The notes under the pieces: model-generated | Seen by the model: only the letters and a program-made list of their open reading frames with translations | Database searches by the model: none | Told to the model about the DNA's origin: nothing | Program-made: the position numbers and the translations under genes | Source of the DNA: Streptomyces ruber | Lineage (GTDB): Bacteria; Actinomycetota; Actinomycetes; Streptomycetales; Streptomycetaceae | NCBI RefSeq assembly: GCF_014648075.1 | Contig: NZ_BMQK01000004.1 | Coordinates: 128,048 to 192,047, forward strand | DNA: 64,000 bases | Direction: 5' to 3' | Part shown: positions 26,165-34,425 of the stretch, piece after piece | Layout of the letters: each line of letters begins with the position of its first letter | How positions within the stretch are numbered: position 1 is the first letter of the stretch

Positions 26165-27637
26165 ATGACCGCTTCCGCACCACAGGCAGCTTCCGGTGCC
26201 GGCCACGAGGCCGGCACCGTCACCACATCCATCCCCGCCAGGCTCGACCGGCTGCCCTGGTCACGCTGGCACTGGATGATCGTCATCGGTCTCGGCACCG
26301 TATGGATCCTCGACGGCCTCGAGGTCACGGTCGTCGGCAACATCGCGGGCCGCCTCTCCGAGGAGGGCAGCGGCCTGCCGATCTCGTCCGCCCAGGTCAC
26401 AGGCATCGCGGCGGCTCTGTACGTGGCGGGCGCGTGCGCGGGGGCACTCTTCTTCGGCCGCCTCACGGACATTTACGGCCGCAAGAAGCTGTTCATGGTG
26501 ACGCTGATGGTCTATCTCGGGGCCACCGCCCTGACCGCCATCTCGTTCGAGCCCTGGTGGTTCTTCATCTGCCGCTTCCTGACCGGTTTCGGCATCGGGG
26601 GTGAGTACGCGGCGATCAACTCCGCGGTCGACGAGCTGATCCCCTCCAAGTACCGGGGCCGCGTCGACATCATCATCAACGGCAGCTACTGGCTGGGCGC
26701 CATAGGCGGTGCGCTGCTGTCGATCGTCGCCCTGGACACGGACGTCTTCGCGATGAACGTCGGCTGGCGGCTGACCTTCGCGATGGGCGTGATCCTCGGT
26801 CTGGTCATCCTGCTCGTGCGGCGGCACGTGCCGGAGAGCCCGCGCTGGCTGCTGATCCACGGCCACACGGAGGAGGCGGAGAAGCTGGTGTCCGGGGTGG
26901 AGAAGGAGGTCGCCGCGGAGACCGGCAAGGAGCTGCCGCCGGCCACCCGGGAGATCACCATCCACCAGCGCAGGAGCATCGGCTTCGGCGAGATCGCCCG
27001 TACGGTCTTCTCCACCTACAAGAAGCGCGCCACCCTCGGCTTCTCCCTCTTCATCGGCCAGGCGTTCCTTTACAACGCGATCACGTTCGGCTTCGGCGCG
27101 ATCCTCACCACTTTCTTCGACGTGCCGACGGGGCACACCGGCTACTACTTCGCGTTCATCGCGGCCGGCAACTTCCTCGGCCCGCTGCTGCTCGGCCACC
27201 TCTTCGACACGGTCGGCCGCCGGATCATGATCTCCGGCACGTACCTGCTCTCCGGTGTGCTGCTGTTCGGCACGGCCTTCCTCTTCGACCGCGGCTCGCT
27301 GAGCGCGACGACCCTCACGGCCTGCTGGTGCGTGGTGCTGTTCTTCGCGTCGGCGGGTGCGAGCAGCGCGTACCTGACCGTCTCGGAGATCTTCCCCATG
27401 GAGACCCGCGCGATGGCCATCGCCTTCTTCTACGCGATCGGCACCGCGGCCGGCGGCATCAGCGGCCCGCTCATCTTCTCCACGCTGACGGAGTCGGGCG
27501 TCGTCGGGGACACGGTCCTCGCCTTCCAGATCGGCGCGGGCCTGATGTGCGCGGCGGGCCTGGTGGCGGCGTTCCTGGCGGTACGGGCGGAGGGCCGTTC
27601 GCTGGAGGACATCGCCCAGCCGCTGTCGGCGGCGTAG
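26165..27637 (+). CDS. MFS transporter, sugar-porter-like
   Basis: A 490-residue 12-helix major facilitator. The loop 2-3 motif [13 protein letters not shown] and loop 8-9 motif [12 protein letters not shown] are clear, and [12 protein letters not shown] after helix 6 is the sugar/metabolite-porter signature. A charged central loop ([21 protein letters not shown]) separates the halves. Helix 1 carries [14 protein letters not shown], typical of the metabolite:H+ symporter group. The substrate cannot be inferred. The ATG at 26165 has AGGAGGGAG upstream. Confidence 0.9.
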   Translation: MTASAPQAASGAGHEAGTVTTSIPARLDRLPWSRWHWMIVIGLGTVWILDGLEVTVVGNIAGRLSEEGSGLPISSAQVTGIAAALYVAGACAGALFFGRLTDIYGRKKLFMVTLMVYLGATALTAISFEPWWFFICRFLTGFGIGGEYAAINSAVDELIPSKYRGRVDIIINGSYWLGAIGGALLSIVALDTDVFAMNVGWRLTFAMGVILGLVILLVRRHVPESPRWLLIHGHTEEAEKLVSGVEKEVAAETGKELPPATREITIHQRRSIGFGEIARTVFSTYKKRATLGFSLFIGQAFLYNAITFGFGAILTTFFDVPTGHTGYYFAFIAAGNFLGPLLLGHLFDTVGRRIMISGTYLLSGVLLFGTAFLFDRGSLSATTLTACWCVVLFFASAGASSAYLTVSEIFPMETRAMAIAFFYAIGTAAGGISGPLIFSTLTESGVVGDTVLAFQIGAGLMCAAGLVAAFLAVRAEGRSLEDIAQPLSAA

Positions 27638-27672
27638 GCGCCGGGCGGTTCGCCGGGTCCTCGGGATCCTGA

Positions 27673-27760
27673 GGGGACTCGCAGGCGATTTGCAGGGGAT
27701 CCGCAGGTGATTTGCAGGGGACCCGCAGGCGATCTGCAGGGGACCCGCAGACGATCTGCA
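27673..27760. repeat. 22-bp tandem repeat, four copies
   Basis: Units at 27673-27694, 27695-27716, 27717-27738 and 27739-27760 follow the pattern GGGGAYYCGCAGRYGATYTGCA with a few substitutions. The array lies in the 300-bp gap after the MFS gene. Confidence 0.9.
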
Positions 27761-27817
27761 GGGTGCGGCAGCGGCGACGGCGACGGCAGGGCGCGGACAT
27801 GCCCCGTGTCCGGGGAC

Positions 27818-27869
27818 GGCGGACACGCCCCGTGTCTGAGTACGGCGGACACGCCCCGTGTCTGAGTAC
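27818..27869. repeat. 26-bp tandem repeat, two exact copies
   Basis: Two copies (27818-27843, 27844-27869) of a unit containing GGACACGCCCCGTGTCTGAG, preceded by a diverged copy at about 27792-27817 and followed by further TCTGAGTAC or ACTGAGTAC pieces to 27893. GGACACG..CGTGTC within the unit is itself an inverted repeat. It lies just upstream of the next gene. The remainder of the gap 27638-27937 shows no gene. Confidence 0.9.
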
Positions 27870-27937
27870 GTCTGAGTACGGGTGACTGAGTACGCGTACT
27901 CTGTCGCCCCGCCGTCCGCCCGGACACCCTCTTACGC

Positions 27938-28444
27938 ATGACCGAGAAGCTGCTCCGCTCCCGCAAGCTGCTCCGTCCCCTGCGCACGTGTTCCTGGCCG
28001 GAACGCTGGCTGACCCGCCTGCTCGGCGCCGCCGTGGCCGCGGCCGCGTACGGCCTCTGCCTTCCCTGGGACCTGCGCAACCGCGCGGAGACGCCCGGTT
28101 CGATCACCGAGACGACCCCGGTGACCGGACCGGGCGTGGCCGTCCTCGCCGTGGTCCTGCTCGCCCTGGCCGCCTACTTCGGCCACCGGGACGCGCTGGC
28201 CTGGCCCCTGCTGGTGGTGGCGGCACCGCCGGTGACGCTGATGTACATCTCCTTCCGCACCCACCCCGAGACCCCGGACGCGGCGGTGGCGTGGCCGCTC
28301 GCGTGGGCGCTCTTCACGCTGGTCATCAGCGCGGGAGTGCTGGTCGCGGCGAGCGTGGCCCGCCGCTTCACGTTCGGGGCGGAACGCGACCGGGCGGCGG
28401 AGGGCTGGGTGTTCCGGGCGCACCAGAGCGAGGGGTGCCACTAG
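27938..28444 (+). CDS. Hypothetical membrane protein, four helices
   Basis: A 168-residue protein with a basic N-terminus (EKLLRSRKLLRPLR) and four predicted membrane segments: LLGAAVAAAAYGLCLPW, VAVLAVVLLALAAYFG, ALAWPLLVVAAPPVTLMYI and PLAWALFTLVISAGVLVAAS. It ends in a charged cytoplasmic tail. It is not recognised as a characterised family. The ATG at 27938 has no strong ribosome site. Confidence 0.7.
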   Translation: MTEKLLRSRKLLRPLRTCSWPERWLTRLLGAAVAAAAYGLCLPWDLRNRAETPGSITETTPVTGPGVAVLAVVLLALAAYFGHRDALAWPLLVVAAPPVTLMYISFRTHPETPDAAVAWPLAWALFTLVISAGVLVAASVARRFTFGAERDRAAEGWVFRAHQSEGCH

Positions 28445-28535
28445 CGCCGTCAACGAGCGCGGGGAACTGTGCGACCTGCGCGACCAGCCACAACGCACCC
28501 ACCCGCACCCGGCCACCGCCCTCCGACGCGCAGTG

Positions 28536-28838
28536 TCACGAGCGGCGGTCGGCCACGAGCCAGGACGCCAGCGCCACACCCCCCGCGACCCCGAACACCG
28601 CGGGCCACGCCCCCACCTTCTTGGCCAGCGGATGCGCCCCCGCGAAGGCGGCGCCGTACGCGACGGTCAGCGCCGAGGCGGCCACCCCTCCCGCTTCCCG
28701 CCGCCACTGCTCGGCGGCCACGGCCCCGGCGAGGACCAGAACGGCCCCGCCGAGCTGGCGCTTCCGCGTCCAACGGGCCACGCCGTACCCGCCGATGAGC
28801 CCGCCGGCGGCCATCGCCGCCGTGGGAACCTTCGCCAT
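28536..28838 (-). CDS. Small hypothetical membrane protein
   Basis: A 100-residue protein with up to four short hydrophobic segments: AAMAAGGLIGGYGVARW, LGGAVLVLAGAVAAEQW, ALTVAYGAAFAGAHPLAKKVG and VFGVAGGVALASWLVADRRS. The start MAKVPTAAMAAGG at 28838 has GGAGG eight bases upstream. It is transcribed divergently from hsp20 with 165 bp between, so it may share its control. Function unknown. Confidence 0.75.
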   Translation of the reverse strand: MAKVPTAAMAAGGLIGGYGVARWTRKRQLGGAVLVLAGAVAAEQWRREAGGVAASALTVAYGAAFAGAHPLAKKVGAWPAVFGVAGGVALASWLVADRRS

Positions 28839-28907
28839 CCCTGCCTCCTGCAGTCGTCCGTCGCAGTTGTCCATTGCAGTTGTCCGGCCCCGGCTCGATT
28901 CGGCTGA

Positions 28908-28949
28908 CTTGAGTCGGAGCTTGTCAACTTTCTGTCTCCGAGCTATATA
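28908..28949 (+). promoter_or_regulatory. Promoter of hsp20 with a HAIR-like element over the -35
   Basis: TTGTCA (28921-28926) and TATATA (28944-28949) are separated by exactly 17 bp, a near-consensus vegetative promoter. CTTGAGT-N7-TGTCAAC at 28908-28928 resembles the HspR site CTTGAGT-N7-ACTCAAG: the left half is perfect, the right half matches at four of seven positions, and it overlaps the -35. Repression by HspR or another heat-shock repressor is inference. Confidence 0.65.
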
Positions 28950-29003
28950 AGAACACGTAAGGGCATCGCACCTCGAACCCACCCCGAAAGGAGATGGCCT
29001 GTG

Positions 29004-29423
29004 ATGCTCATGCGTACGGACCCCTTCCGCGAATTCGACCGTTTCGCGCAGCAGGTCTTCGGTTCCGCCCGTCCGGCGGCGATGCACATGGACGCCTACC
29101 GGTCCGGCGACGACTTCATCGTCCACTTCGACCTCCCCGGCATCGACCCGGAGTCGATCGACCTGGACGTCGAGCGCAACGTCCTGAACGTACGCGCCGA
29201 ACGCCGCAACCCGGCCCCCGAAGGCGCCGAGCTGATCGTGTCCGAGCGCCCCTCCGGCAGCTTCAGCCGTCAGCTGTTCCTCGGGGACACCCTCGACACC
29301 GAACGCATCGAAGCCTCGTACGACGCCGGCGTCCTCACCCTGCGCATCCCGGTGACCGAGAAGGCCAAGCCGCGCCGCATCCAGATCGCCGGCGGCAGCG
29401 GCCCGAAGCAGCTCAAGAGCTGA
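29004..29423 (+). CDS. Small heat-shock protein, Hsp20/alpha-crystallin (Hsp18-like)
   Basis: ATP-independent holdase that binds unfolding proteins. The 139-residue product starts [14 protein letters not shown], as in S. albus Hsp18. The alpha-crystallin domain runs from [18 protein letters not shown] to [18 protein letters not shown], including the ALxL-like GVLTLRIP motif. The ATG at 29004 matches that family; the GTG at 29001 is also possible, as AAAGGAG lies 7-10 bases upstream. It has a strong promoter. Confidence 0.93.
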   Translation: MLMRTDPFREFDRFAQQVFGSARPAAMHMDAYRSGDDFIVHFDLPGIDPESIDLDVERNVLNVRAERRNPAPEGAELIVSERPSGSFSRQLFLGDTLDTERIEASYDAGVLTLRIPVTEKAKPRRIQIAGGSGPKQLKS

Positions 29424-29721
29424 ACGGCCGGCCGGCTCGGAAGCCGAAGGGCCGGTCGGCTCATGTGCGGGAGCTGACCGCCCACCACCCGCTCACCGAC
29501 CGCGCCGCGCCCTCGCGAGCGCGTACGCCCCGCCACCGCGGACGCGTACGCCGACCGGGGGCGCGGCCATGTGGCCCGGATCACTGGCATACGTGAGCCG
29601 GGACACAGGAACCCGCATGTGCACGAACGGTCCGAATCCCGACGGATCGGGGTACCCGGATGCGCGGTTCCCGCGCGCCGCCCCCACGGGTACCGGACCG
29701 GAACCGGAGGAACCCCCGATC

Positions 29722-30342
29722 ATGACCGCGACCCCCGCCATCGAAGCGCAGAGCGCGACGACCACCCGGAGCACCGTGAACACCGCGACCGCCGCCGCCC
29801 CGAGCGCCCTCGGCACCACCGCCCCCGCCGCCACCCCCGCCCCCGTACCGACGACGCCTCTCATCCCGACCGCCACCCTCGCCCCGACCGGCCCCGTCGC
29901 CTCCTCCGAGGCCTCCCGTGAGGCTTCTCCCCACGGCACCAGGCCGACCTGGGAGCAACTCGTCGAGGCGGTTCGCGAGACGGGCCAGTACCCGACCAGT
30001 GAGAAGGCCGCCCACGTCACCCGTATCGTCCTGGCCGCGCTGGGCGGGCACGTCGTCGGCGACGAGCGCGTCGAGCTGGCCCAGCGGCTGCCCGAGACGG
30101 CGGGCCGGCTCATCGCATCCCAGCTCCCGGTGACCCAGCCGCTGACCGCCGCCCAGTTCGTGGACCGGATCGCGACCCGTATCGACGGCGCCACCCCGGC
30201 CACGGCACGCTGGGACGTGAGCTCCGTGCTGAGCGCCCTGCCGCGCTTCGTGGACGACGCCCTGATCGACCGCGTCCTGGCGGAGCTCCCGTCCGGCTAC
30301 GCGCTGCTGTTCGGCCGGCCGCAGCTGCTCCCGGCCGGCTGA
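29722..30342 (+). CDS. DUF2267 protein with Thr/Ala/Pro-rich N-terminus
   Basis: A 206-residue protein. Residues 1-70 are disordered, rich in Thr, Ala and Pro. Residues 75-205 are a DUF2267 domain: TWEQLVEAVRETGQYPTSEKA, HVTRIVLAALGGHVVGDE and LPETAGRLIASQLPVTQPL are diagnostic. The family is helical, often near stress genes, with no known activity. The ATG at 29722 has CGGAGG upstream. The 298-bp stretch between hsp20 and this gene holds no evident gene. Confidence 0.85.
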   Translation: MTATPAIEAQSATTTRSTVNTATAAAPSALGTTAPAATPAPVPTTPLIPTATLAPTGPVASSEASREASPHGTRPTWEQLVEAVRETGQYPTSEKAAHVTRIVLAALGGHVVGDERVELAQRLPETAGRLIASQLPVTQPLTAAQFVDRIATRIDGATPATARWDVSSVLSALPRFVDDALIDRVLAELPSGYALLFGRPQLLPAG

Positions 30343-30482
30343 CACCCGGCGGAGGCGAACGGCCAGTGTCGGCCACACCTTCCGACGGCACCGCCACTGG
30401 CCGCCGCACCTCCCCCGACGGCATCACCCTCGCGCACACCGACCGCCGGGCGCAGTGATCGCCGCGCCGGAAGCTCCTCGCC

Positions 30483-30577
30483 GTGCACCCGTGCACCCGT
30501 GCACCCGTGCACCCGTGACCGTGGCAAACGATCCACATGTACTGCCGGTCAGTCACCATGTACTGCCGGTCAGTCAC
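30483..30577. repeat. 8-bp and 21-bp tandem repeats in a 397-bp gene-free gap
   Basis: Four copies of GTGCACCC occupy 30483-30514. Two exact 21-bp copies (30536-30556 and 30557-30577) read CATGTACTGCCGGTCAGTCAC. Between 30343 and 30739 no gene is seen; the repeats lie about 160-260 bp before the MEDS gene and could hold regulator sites. Confidence 0.92.
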
Positions 30578-30739
30578 CGAGAGGTCGGCCTCGGACAGGC
30601 TCGTGTCAACTTCCCGCGGAGTGCGCGTACCGACCGCGCCGTGTCCACCCGACTGGCTAGCCTGCCGTGCTTAACCGTCGTCCCGCCCGCTGCAACGAAA
30701 GGCGGCACGACGTCAGGCGGGACCAGGGAAGGAAGCATC

Positions 30740-31624
30740 ATGCCGGTCGCGGTCGATGCCCGCACCAGGGCTGTACAGGACATGGGGCTGGGGGATCATG
30801 CTTTCGCCCATTACGCCGACGACGACGACCGCTGGGAAGTGCTGTCGGCCTTCACCCGGTCCGGGCTCACCAATGGCGACAAGGTCATCGCCCTGGCGGA
30901 CCCGGCCGTCGAGCACGAGGAGGTGCTCGAGCGGTTGTCCATGTGGTCTCCGGCGGTCGAGAAGGCGTACTCCAAGGGCCAGTTGGAGATCACCAGCATG
31001 CGGGCCCTCATCCACCCGGATCGTCGCTTCACGGCCCAGCGGCAGATCGGCCGCCTGTGGGAGGAGAGCGTGCGCGCCCGGCAGGAGGGCTACGCCGGGC
31101 TGCGCTCGGTGATCGACATGGCCTGGGTGGAGGATCTGGGCATGGACGTCGAGGGAGTGATGTTCCGCGAGACCCACGCGGACGCCCTCTTCACCGACCG
31201 CAGCTACGCGGAGATCTGCACCTACGACCGCCGCCGTTTCGATCCGGGCGTGCTGGAGGCCATGAGGGTCGGCCATCCGATGGTCCTGCTGGAGCGCCTC
31301 GGTGACCTGGCCACCTATCACAGCGTCAACGGCCTGCATGTGATCGGTGACGCGGACACGGCAACAGCCTCACGTCTCGACGCCGCTCTTGAGGACGCGT
31401 TGACCCGAGCCGCCACGTCGGGCCGCCTGTTGCTGAACCTGACACGCATGTGCTTCCTGTCGGTGACCTGCGCACGGGCCCTGGTTCACCGGGTCGCGAG
31501 CGCCCAGGACGTCAGGTGGGTGGACGTCCGCTGTTCGCCTTTCCAGGCGCGCCTGCTGGACGCAGTGGGTGGAGGCGCACTGAAGAACCTCGTACTGCCC
31601 CGTTCCGTGGGGGGCTCACAGTGA
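30740..31624 (+). CDS. MEDS-domain sensor protein with STAS-like C-terminus
   Basis: A 294-residue cytoplasmic protein. Residues 15-170 are a MEDS (DcmR-like sensory) domain: GDHAFAHYADDDDRWEVLSAFTRSGLTNGDKVIAL and the EVLERLSMWSPAVEKA block. Residues 200-290 resemble a STAS anti-sigma antagonist domain (LLLNLTRMCFLSVTCARALV, where STAS proteins have a phospho-acceptor Ser/Thr). GGAAGGAAG precedes the ATG. The next gene, overlapping by four bases, encodes an anti-sigma-like ATPase fold, so the pair likely forms a partner-switching module. Confidence 0.82.
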   Translation: MPVAVDARTRAVQDMGLGDHAFAHYADDDDRWEVLSAFTRSGLTNGDKVIALADPAVEHEEVLERLSMWSPAVEKAYSKGQLEITSMRALIHPDRRFTAQRQIGRLWEESVRARQEGYAGLRSVIDMAWVEDLGMDVEGVMFRETHADALFTDRSYAEICTYDRRRFDPGVLEAMRVGHPMVLLERLGDLATYHSVNGLHVIGDADTATASRLDAALEDALTRAATSGRLLLNLTRMCFLSVTCARALVHRVASAQDVRWVDVRCSPFQARLLDAVGGGALKNLVLPRSVGGSQ

Positions 31625-32049
31625 CTGCCACCTCGGGGAACCGCACATCTGCCATGAACGGTCTGCTGGAGATCCCTTTCACTCCCTCGCTCCTCACGCA
31701 GGTGCGTCTCCACGCCGGGGAGTGGGCCATCGGCGCGGGCCTGCCCCGGGAACGCCGTGAGGAGTTCGTACTGGCCGTCCACGAGGTGGTGTCCAGGAGC
31801 GTTCTGCGCGGCGGAGGCGCCGGAGTGCTCCGCCTGTACGAGCAACACGGCGCCTTGCACTGCCAGGTGACCGGCGAGGCCCCGTGTCACGCCGACGAGA
31901 CCGGTGCCGTCCGGCCGCCCGGCACGGAAACAGCCCCGGACGGACCGGACCTGGAGACGGTGCAGGATCTGTCCGGCCGACTCAAGATCACCGCTACCCC
32001 GATGGGTGCGACCGTCGTCACCTTCACCGGCACGCCCCCGGCCGAGTGA
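31621..32049 (+). CDS. Anti-sigma-factor-like HATPase, degenerate
   Basis: A 142-residue RsbW/HATPase_c-like protein. The N-terminal part FTPSLLTQVRLHAGEWAIGAGLPRERREEFVLAVHEVVSRSVLRGG carries the helix and N-box region. The usual N in the N-box appears as S-R-S, and the DxGxG/G-x-G lid region is replaced by Pro/Glu-rich sequence before LETVQDLSGRLKITATPMGATV. ATP binding is therefore doubtful. The start is GTG at 31621, overlapping the MEDS stop. It probably acts with the MEDS protein. Confidence 0.72.
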   Translation: MTATSGNRTSAMNGLLEIPFTPSLLTQVRLHAGEWAIGAGLPRERREEFVLAVHEVVSRSVLRGGGAGVLRLYEQHGALHCQVTGEAPCHADETGAVRPPGTETAPDGPDLETVQDLSGRLKITATPMGATVVTFTGTPPAE

Positions 32050-32709
32050 TCACACGGCGGCGACGCCTCCCTCACCCTCACCCTTCCCCGTCCCGTCGCG
32101 CCGGAGCGAGCGCGCACCGCCCCCGTGCTCCCCTGGCGACGACACCGCAGCGACAGCTGCGAGAGCCCAGGGCAGCGAAGTGACCCCGTCGGACGCGAGG
32201 AAGTGTCCGGCTCCGGGGATCACCTCCGCGCACGTCCCGAGCAGCGCGGCGAGACGGTCGGTGTGACCCGGCGGAACGTACGGATCCGCGTCGGACCGGA
32301 GGACCAGGAGCCGGTCGACACGGTCGCCGAGTCCTTCCAGGTCGCAGCCGTCACCGACGAAGGGGTCCAGACGCGGCAGCGCGGGCAACCGGTCGACGAA
32401 CCCGGAGACCAGCACGAGGGTGCCGAGCCGCCAGGGCCCCGAGAGCGACCGCAGGTGACGCAGCACGGCCAGACACCCCAGGCTGTGCGCGACGACGAAC
32501 GAGCTCCCGTCCGGGACACCCACCGCGGCGTGTACGGCCTCCGCCCACTGTCCGGGGTCCGGGTCGGCCGGTTCCGGAAGCGCCGGGACAGCGGCCGGTA
32601 TGCCGCTCGCACCAAGCTCTTCGGCGAGCCGGCCGAACCAGTGGTCCTGAGGAGTCGCACCGTAACCGTGGATGATCGTGGCACGTCGCGCAGTTGTCGC
32701 AGTCGTCAT
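32050..32709 (-). CDS. Alpha/beta hydrolase, RBBP9/YdeN family
   Basis: A 219-residue serine hydrolase. ATIIHGYGATPQDHWFGRLAEEL is the family start, the nucleophile Ser is in VVAHSLGCLAVL, the Asp in LRSDADPYVPP and the His in PGAGHFLASDGVTSLP. The C-terminal tail is Gly/Glu-rich. Its stop directly abuts the convergent HATPase stop. It is divergent from a MerR regulator 81 bp away, which probably controls it. Confidence 0.9.
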   Translation of the reverse strand: MTTATTARRATIIHGYGATPQDHWFGRLAEELGASGIPAAVPALPEPADPDPGQWAEAVHAAVGVPDGSSFVVAHSLGCLAVLRHLRSLSGPWRLGTLVLVSGFVDRLPALPRLDPFVGDGCDLEGLGDRVDRLLVLRSDADPYVPPGHTDRLAALLGTCAEVIPGAGHFLASDGVTSLPWALAAVAAVSSPGEHGGGARSLRRDGTGKGEGEGGVAAV

Positions 32710-32790
32710 GCCGCAGGACGGTAGGGGTTCACGCCCGTGTGAAGGTCAAGCGGCGGAGGAACGAGCGGACAAGGGGCAGGGGAGTCACCG

Positions 32791-33141
32791 GTGCTGATCA
32801 ACGATTTCGCCGAACTGACCGGCGTGAGCGCGCGAGCACTGCGCCACTACGAGGACCGAGGACTCCTGATCCCGACCCGCACCAGCAGCGGCTACCGCGA
32901 CTACTCGGAGGCGGACGCGGTCCGCGTGGCCCAGATCAGAACGATGATCGCCGCCGGCCTGAACACCGCGACCATCCGCACCTACCTGGACTGCGCCCGC
33001 ACCGGCGACCACGGCACGTCCCTGGAGATGTGCCCGGCCCTGCGGGCGGAACTGGACGCCTTGGCCGCCCGCCTGGAAGCAAAGCAGGCCGAACTCCACG
33101 AGACGCGGCGGCGCCTGAGCGGACTCGCGTGCGGCGCCTGA
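32791..33141 (+). CDS. MerR-family transcriptional regulator
   Basis: A 116-residue regulator. The winged helix INDFAELTGVSARALRHYEDRGLLIPTRTSSGYRDYSEADAVRV (in short blocks) fills residues 3-50, followed by a dimerisation coiled coil (ELDALAARLEAKQAELHETRRRL). No metal-binding Cys cluster is seen; single Cys residues near 88 and 113 remain. The start is GTG at 32791. It lies divergent from an alpha/beta hydrolase gene, its probable target. Confidence 0.9.
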   Translation: MLINDFAELTGVSARALRHYEDRGLLIPTRTSSGYRDYSEADAVRVAQIRTMIAAGLNTATIRTYLDCARTGDHGTSLEMCPALRAELDALAARLEAKQAELHETRRRLSGLACGA

Positions 33142-33150
33142 CACGGGGGC

Positions 33151-33246
33151 GACCGGCGGCGCTCCCGCCGCCGCCAAGCCTTCCTGACCAGCACCGCCGT
33201 CGCAGCCCTCATCGCCTGCGGCTCGTCCACCGGCGCGGGCCGGTAG
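33151..33246 (+). pseudogene. Possible remnant of a secreted-protein N-terminus at the island edge
   Basis: In frame after the MerR stop the sequence reads RRQAFLTSTAVAALIACGSSTGAGR and then stops at 33246. This looks like an Arg-rich signal peptide with a lipobox (ALIAC) but has no start codon of its own. It ends 10 bp before the radical-SAM stop, where composition changes. It may be what remains of a lipoprotein gene cut by insertion of the island. Confidence 0.4.
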
Positions 33247-33256
33247 CGCGCTTTGG

Positions 33257-34366
33257 TTACGCGCCGCCGACCGTTGCTTTCGTGGGATGCAGGCGGGCGA
33301 GCCGCGCGGCTTCGTCCTCGCGGAAGGTGGCGACCTCTTGGCATCTCTGGCTCATGACGAACTCACCGAGCGGTAGGCAGAGGTCCATCCGTTGGATACA
33401 CACGCCGACCATGAACGGACCGTCGATGGCGCGGTACATGCGGACTCCGTAGTACCCCTCCTGACAGTCGTCGGGGTTGTTGAACTGGCAGTCGGCGCAG
33501 GTCTCCGGCAGGCGTACGGGCCGGATGCTCTTCGCATACAGCGTTCGCCCGTCCGGCAGCCGGTACCGAACCCGCTGATCCGATGCGCCCGCCGTGACAA
33601 TCCGCCGGGTAGGGATAGCGCCGAGGTGGTTGACGACTTCTTGCATGGCGGCAAGCGATGCGCCGTCGTCCTCCAGCGAGACGAGCATGCGCACCTCGGC
33701 GGACCGGCCGTGCTGCTCGATGATACGAAGCACTCGCTCGACGTGGTGGTGGTCGGGGATGACGATGTTCGCGGACACCTTGATGCCGTGCTCGCGGGCG
33801 ACCTCAATCGTCTTCGCGAGCGCATCCAGTTTCCGCGCCGCGAGCTTGGGGGAGGCGAGACGGGGCCCCTGGACTGCGGCGAGCTCGTCGGGAGTGGTCC
33901 CGAACACGCTGAGATTGATTCGGTCGAGACCGGCGGCTGCGGCTTCGGGCAGGACCGCTGCCCCGTTCTCGCCGTTCGAGGTGAGGCCGACGGTCAGCCC
34001 GAGGCGCCGGGCGATACTGACCAAGCCGGGCAAATCGGGGTGCAGGGTTGGTTCCCCGCCAGTGAAATGCACCTCGTTGGTTGGGAGACTGCCACAGACT
34101 GCGGCGAGCGCGACAGCGAAATCGGTGTCGGCGGGTATGCGGGCAGGCAGGAAGTTGGCGCCGTTGGTCTTGAGATAGATCGACACACGGCCGGAGCGGC
34201 CCGCGGCTCCGGTGAACTGGCCAGCGGAGCGTCCAGCGTTATCGCTGGCGACGGGCGTGCCCTCATTGTGGCAGAACGAGCAGGCGAGGCCACAGGCGTC
34301 AATAATCTTCACGCGTAAGGTGCGGTCCGGTCTGACCTCGACCGGCAGGTTTCTGATGTCATGCAT
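33257..34366 (-). CDS. Radical SAM protein, MoaA-like
   Basis: A 369-residue radical SAM enzyme. The iron-sulfur motif is CGLACSFC (Cys 25, 29 and 32), followed by VHFTGGEPTLHPDLPGLV (the GGE SAM-binding motif), LTSNGENG and INLSVFGTTPDE. The C-terminal third has CADCQFNNPDDC and GVCIQRMDLCLPL, which could bind an auxiliary cluster. Substrate unknown. AAGGAGG precedes the ATG at 34366. Codon 17 is TTA (34316-34318), so translation may depend on bldA. It lies 59 bp downstream of a CYTH gene on the same strand; the pair is probably co-transcribed. Confidence 0.82.
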   Translation of the reverse strand: MHDIRNLPVEVRPDRTLRVKIIDACGLACSFCHNEGTPVASDNAGRSAGQFTGAAGRSGRVSIYLKTNGANFLPARIPADTDFAVALAAVCGSLPTNEVHFTGGEPTLHPDLPGLVSIARRLGLTVGLTSNGENGAAVLPEAAAAGLDRINLSVFGTTPDELAAVQGPRLASPKLAARKLDALAKTIEVAREHGIKVSANIVIPDHHHVERVLRIIEQHGRSAEVRMLVSLEDDGASLAAMQEVVNHLGAIPTRRIVTAGASDQRVRYRLPDGRTLYAKSIRPVRLPETCADCQFNNPDDCQEGYYGVRMYRAIDGPFMVGVCIQRMDLCLPLGEFVMSQRCQEVATFREDEAARLARLHPTKATVGGA

Positions 34367-34425
34367 GAAGCCTCCTTCCGTACCGGCCGGGGCATGGTGC
34401 TGCGGCCGGGTCCAACAACCGCCGA

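Noticed and set aside
27673-27760. 22-bp repeats as a CRISPR array
   Set aside because: The units abut without spacers and no cas genes are present.
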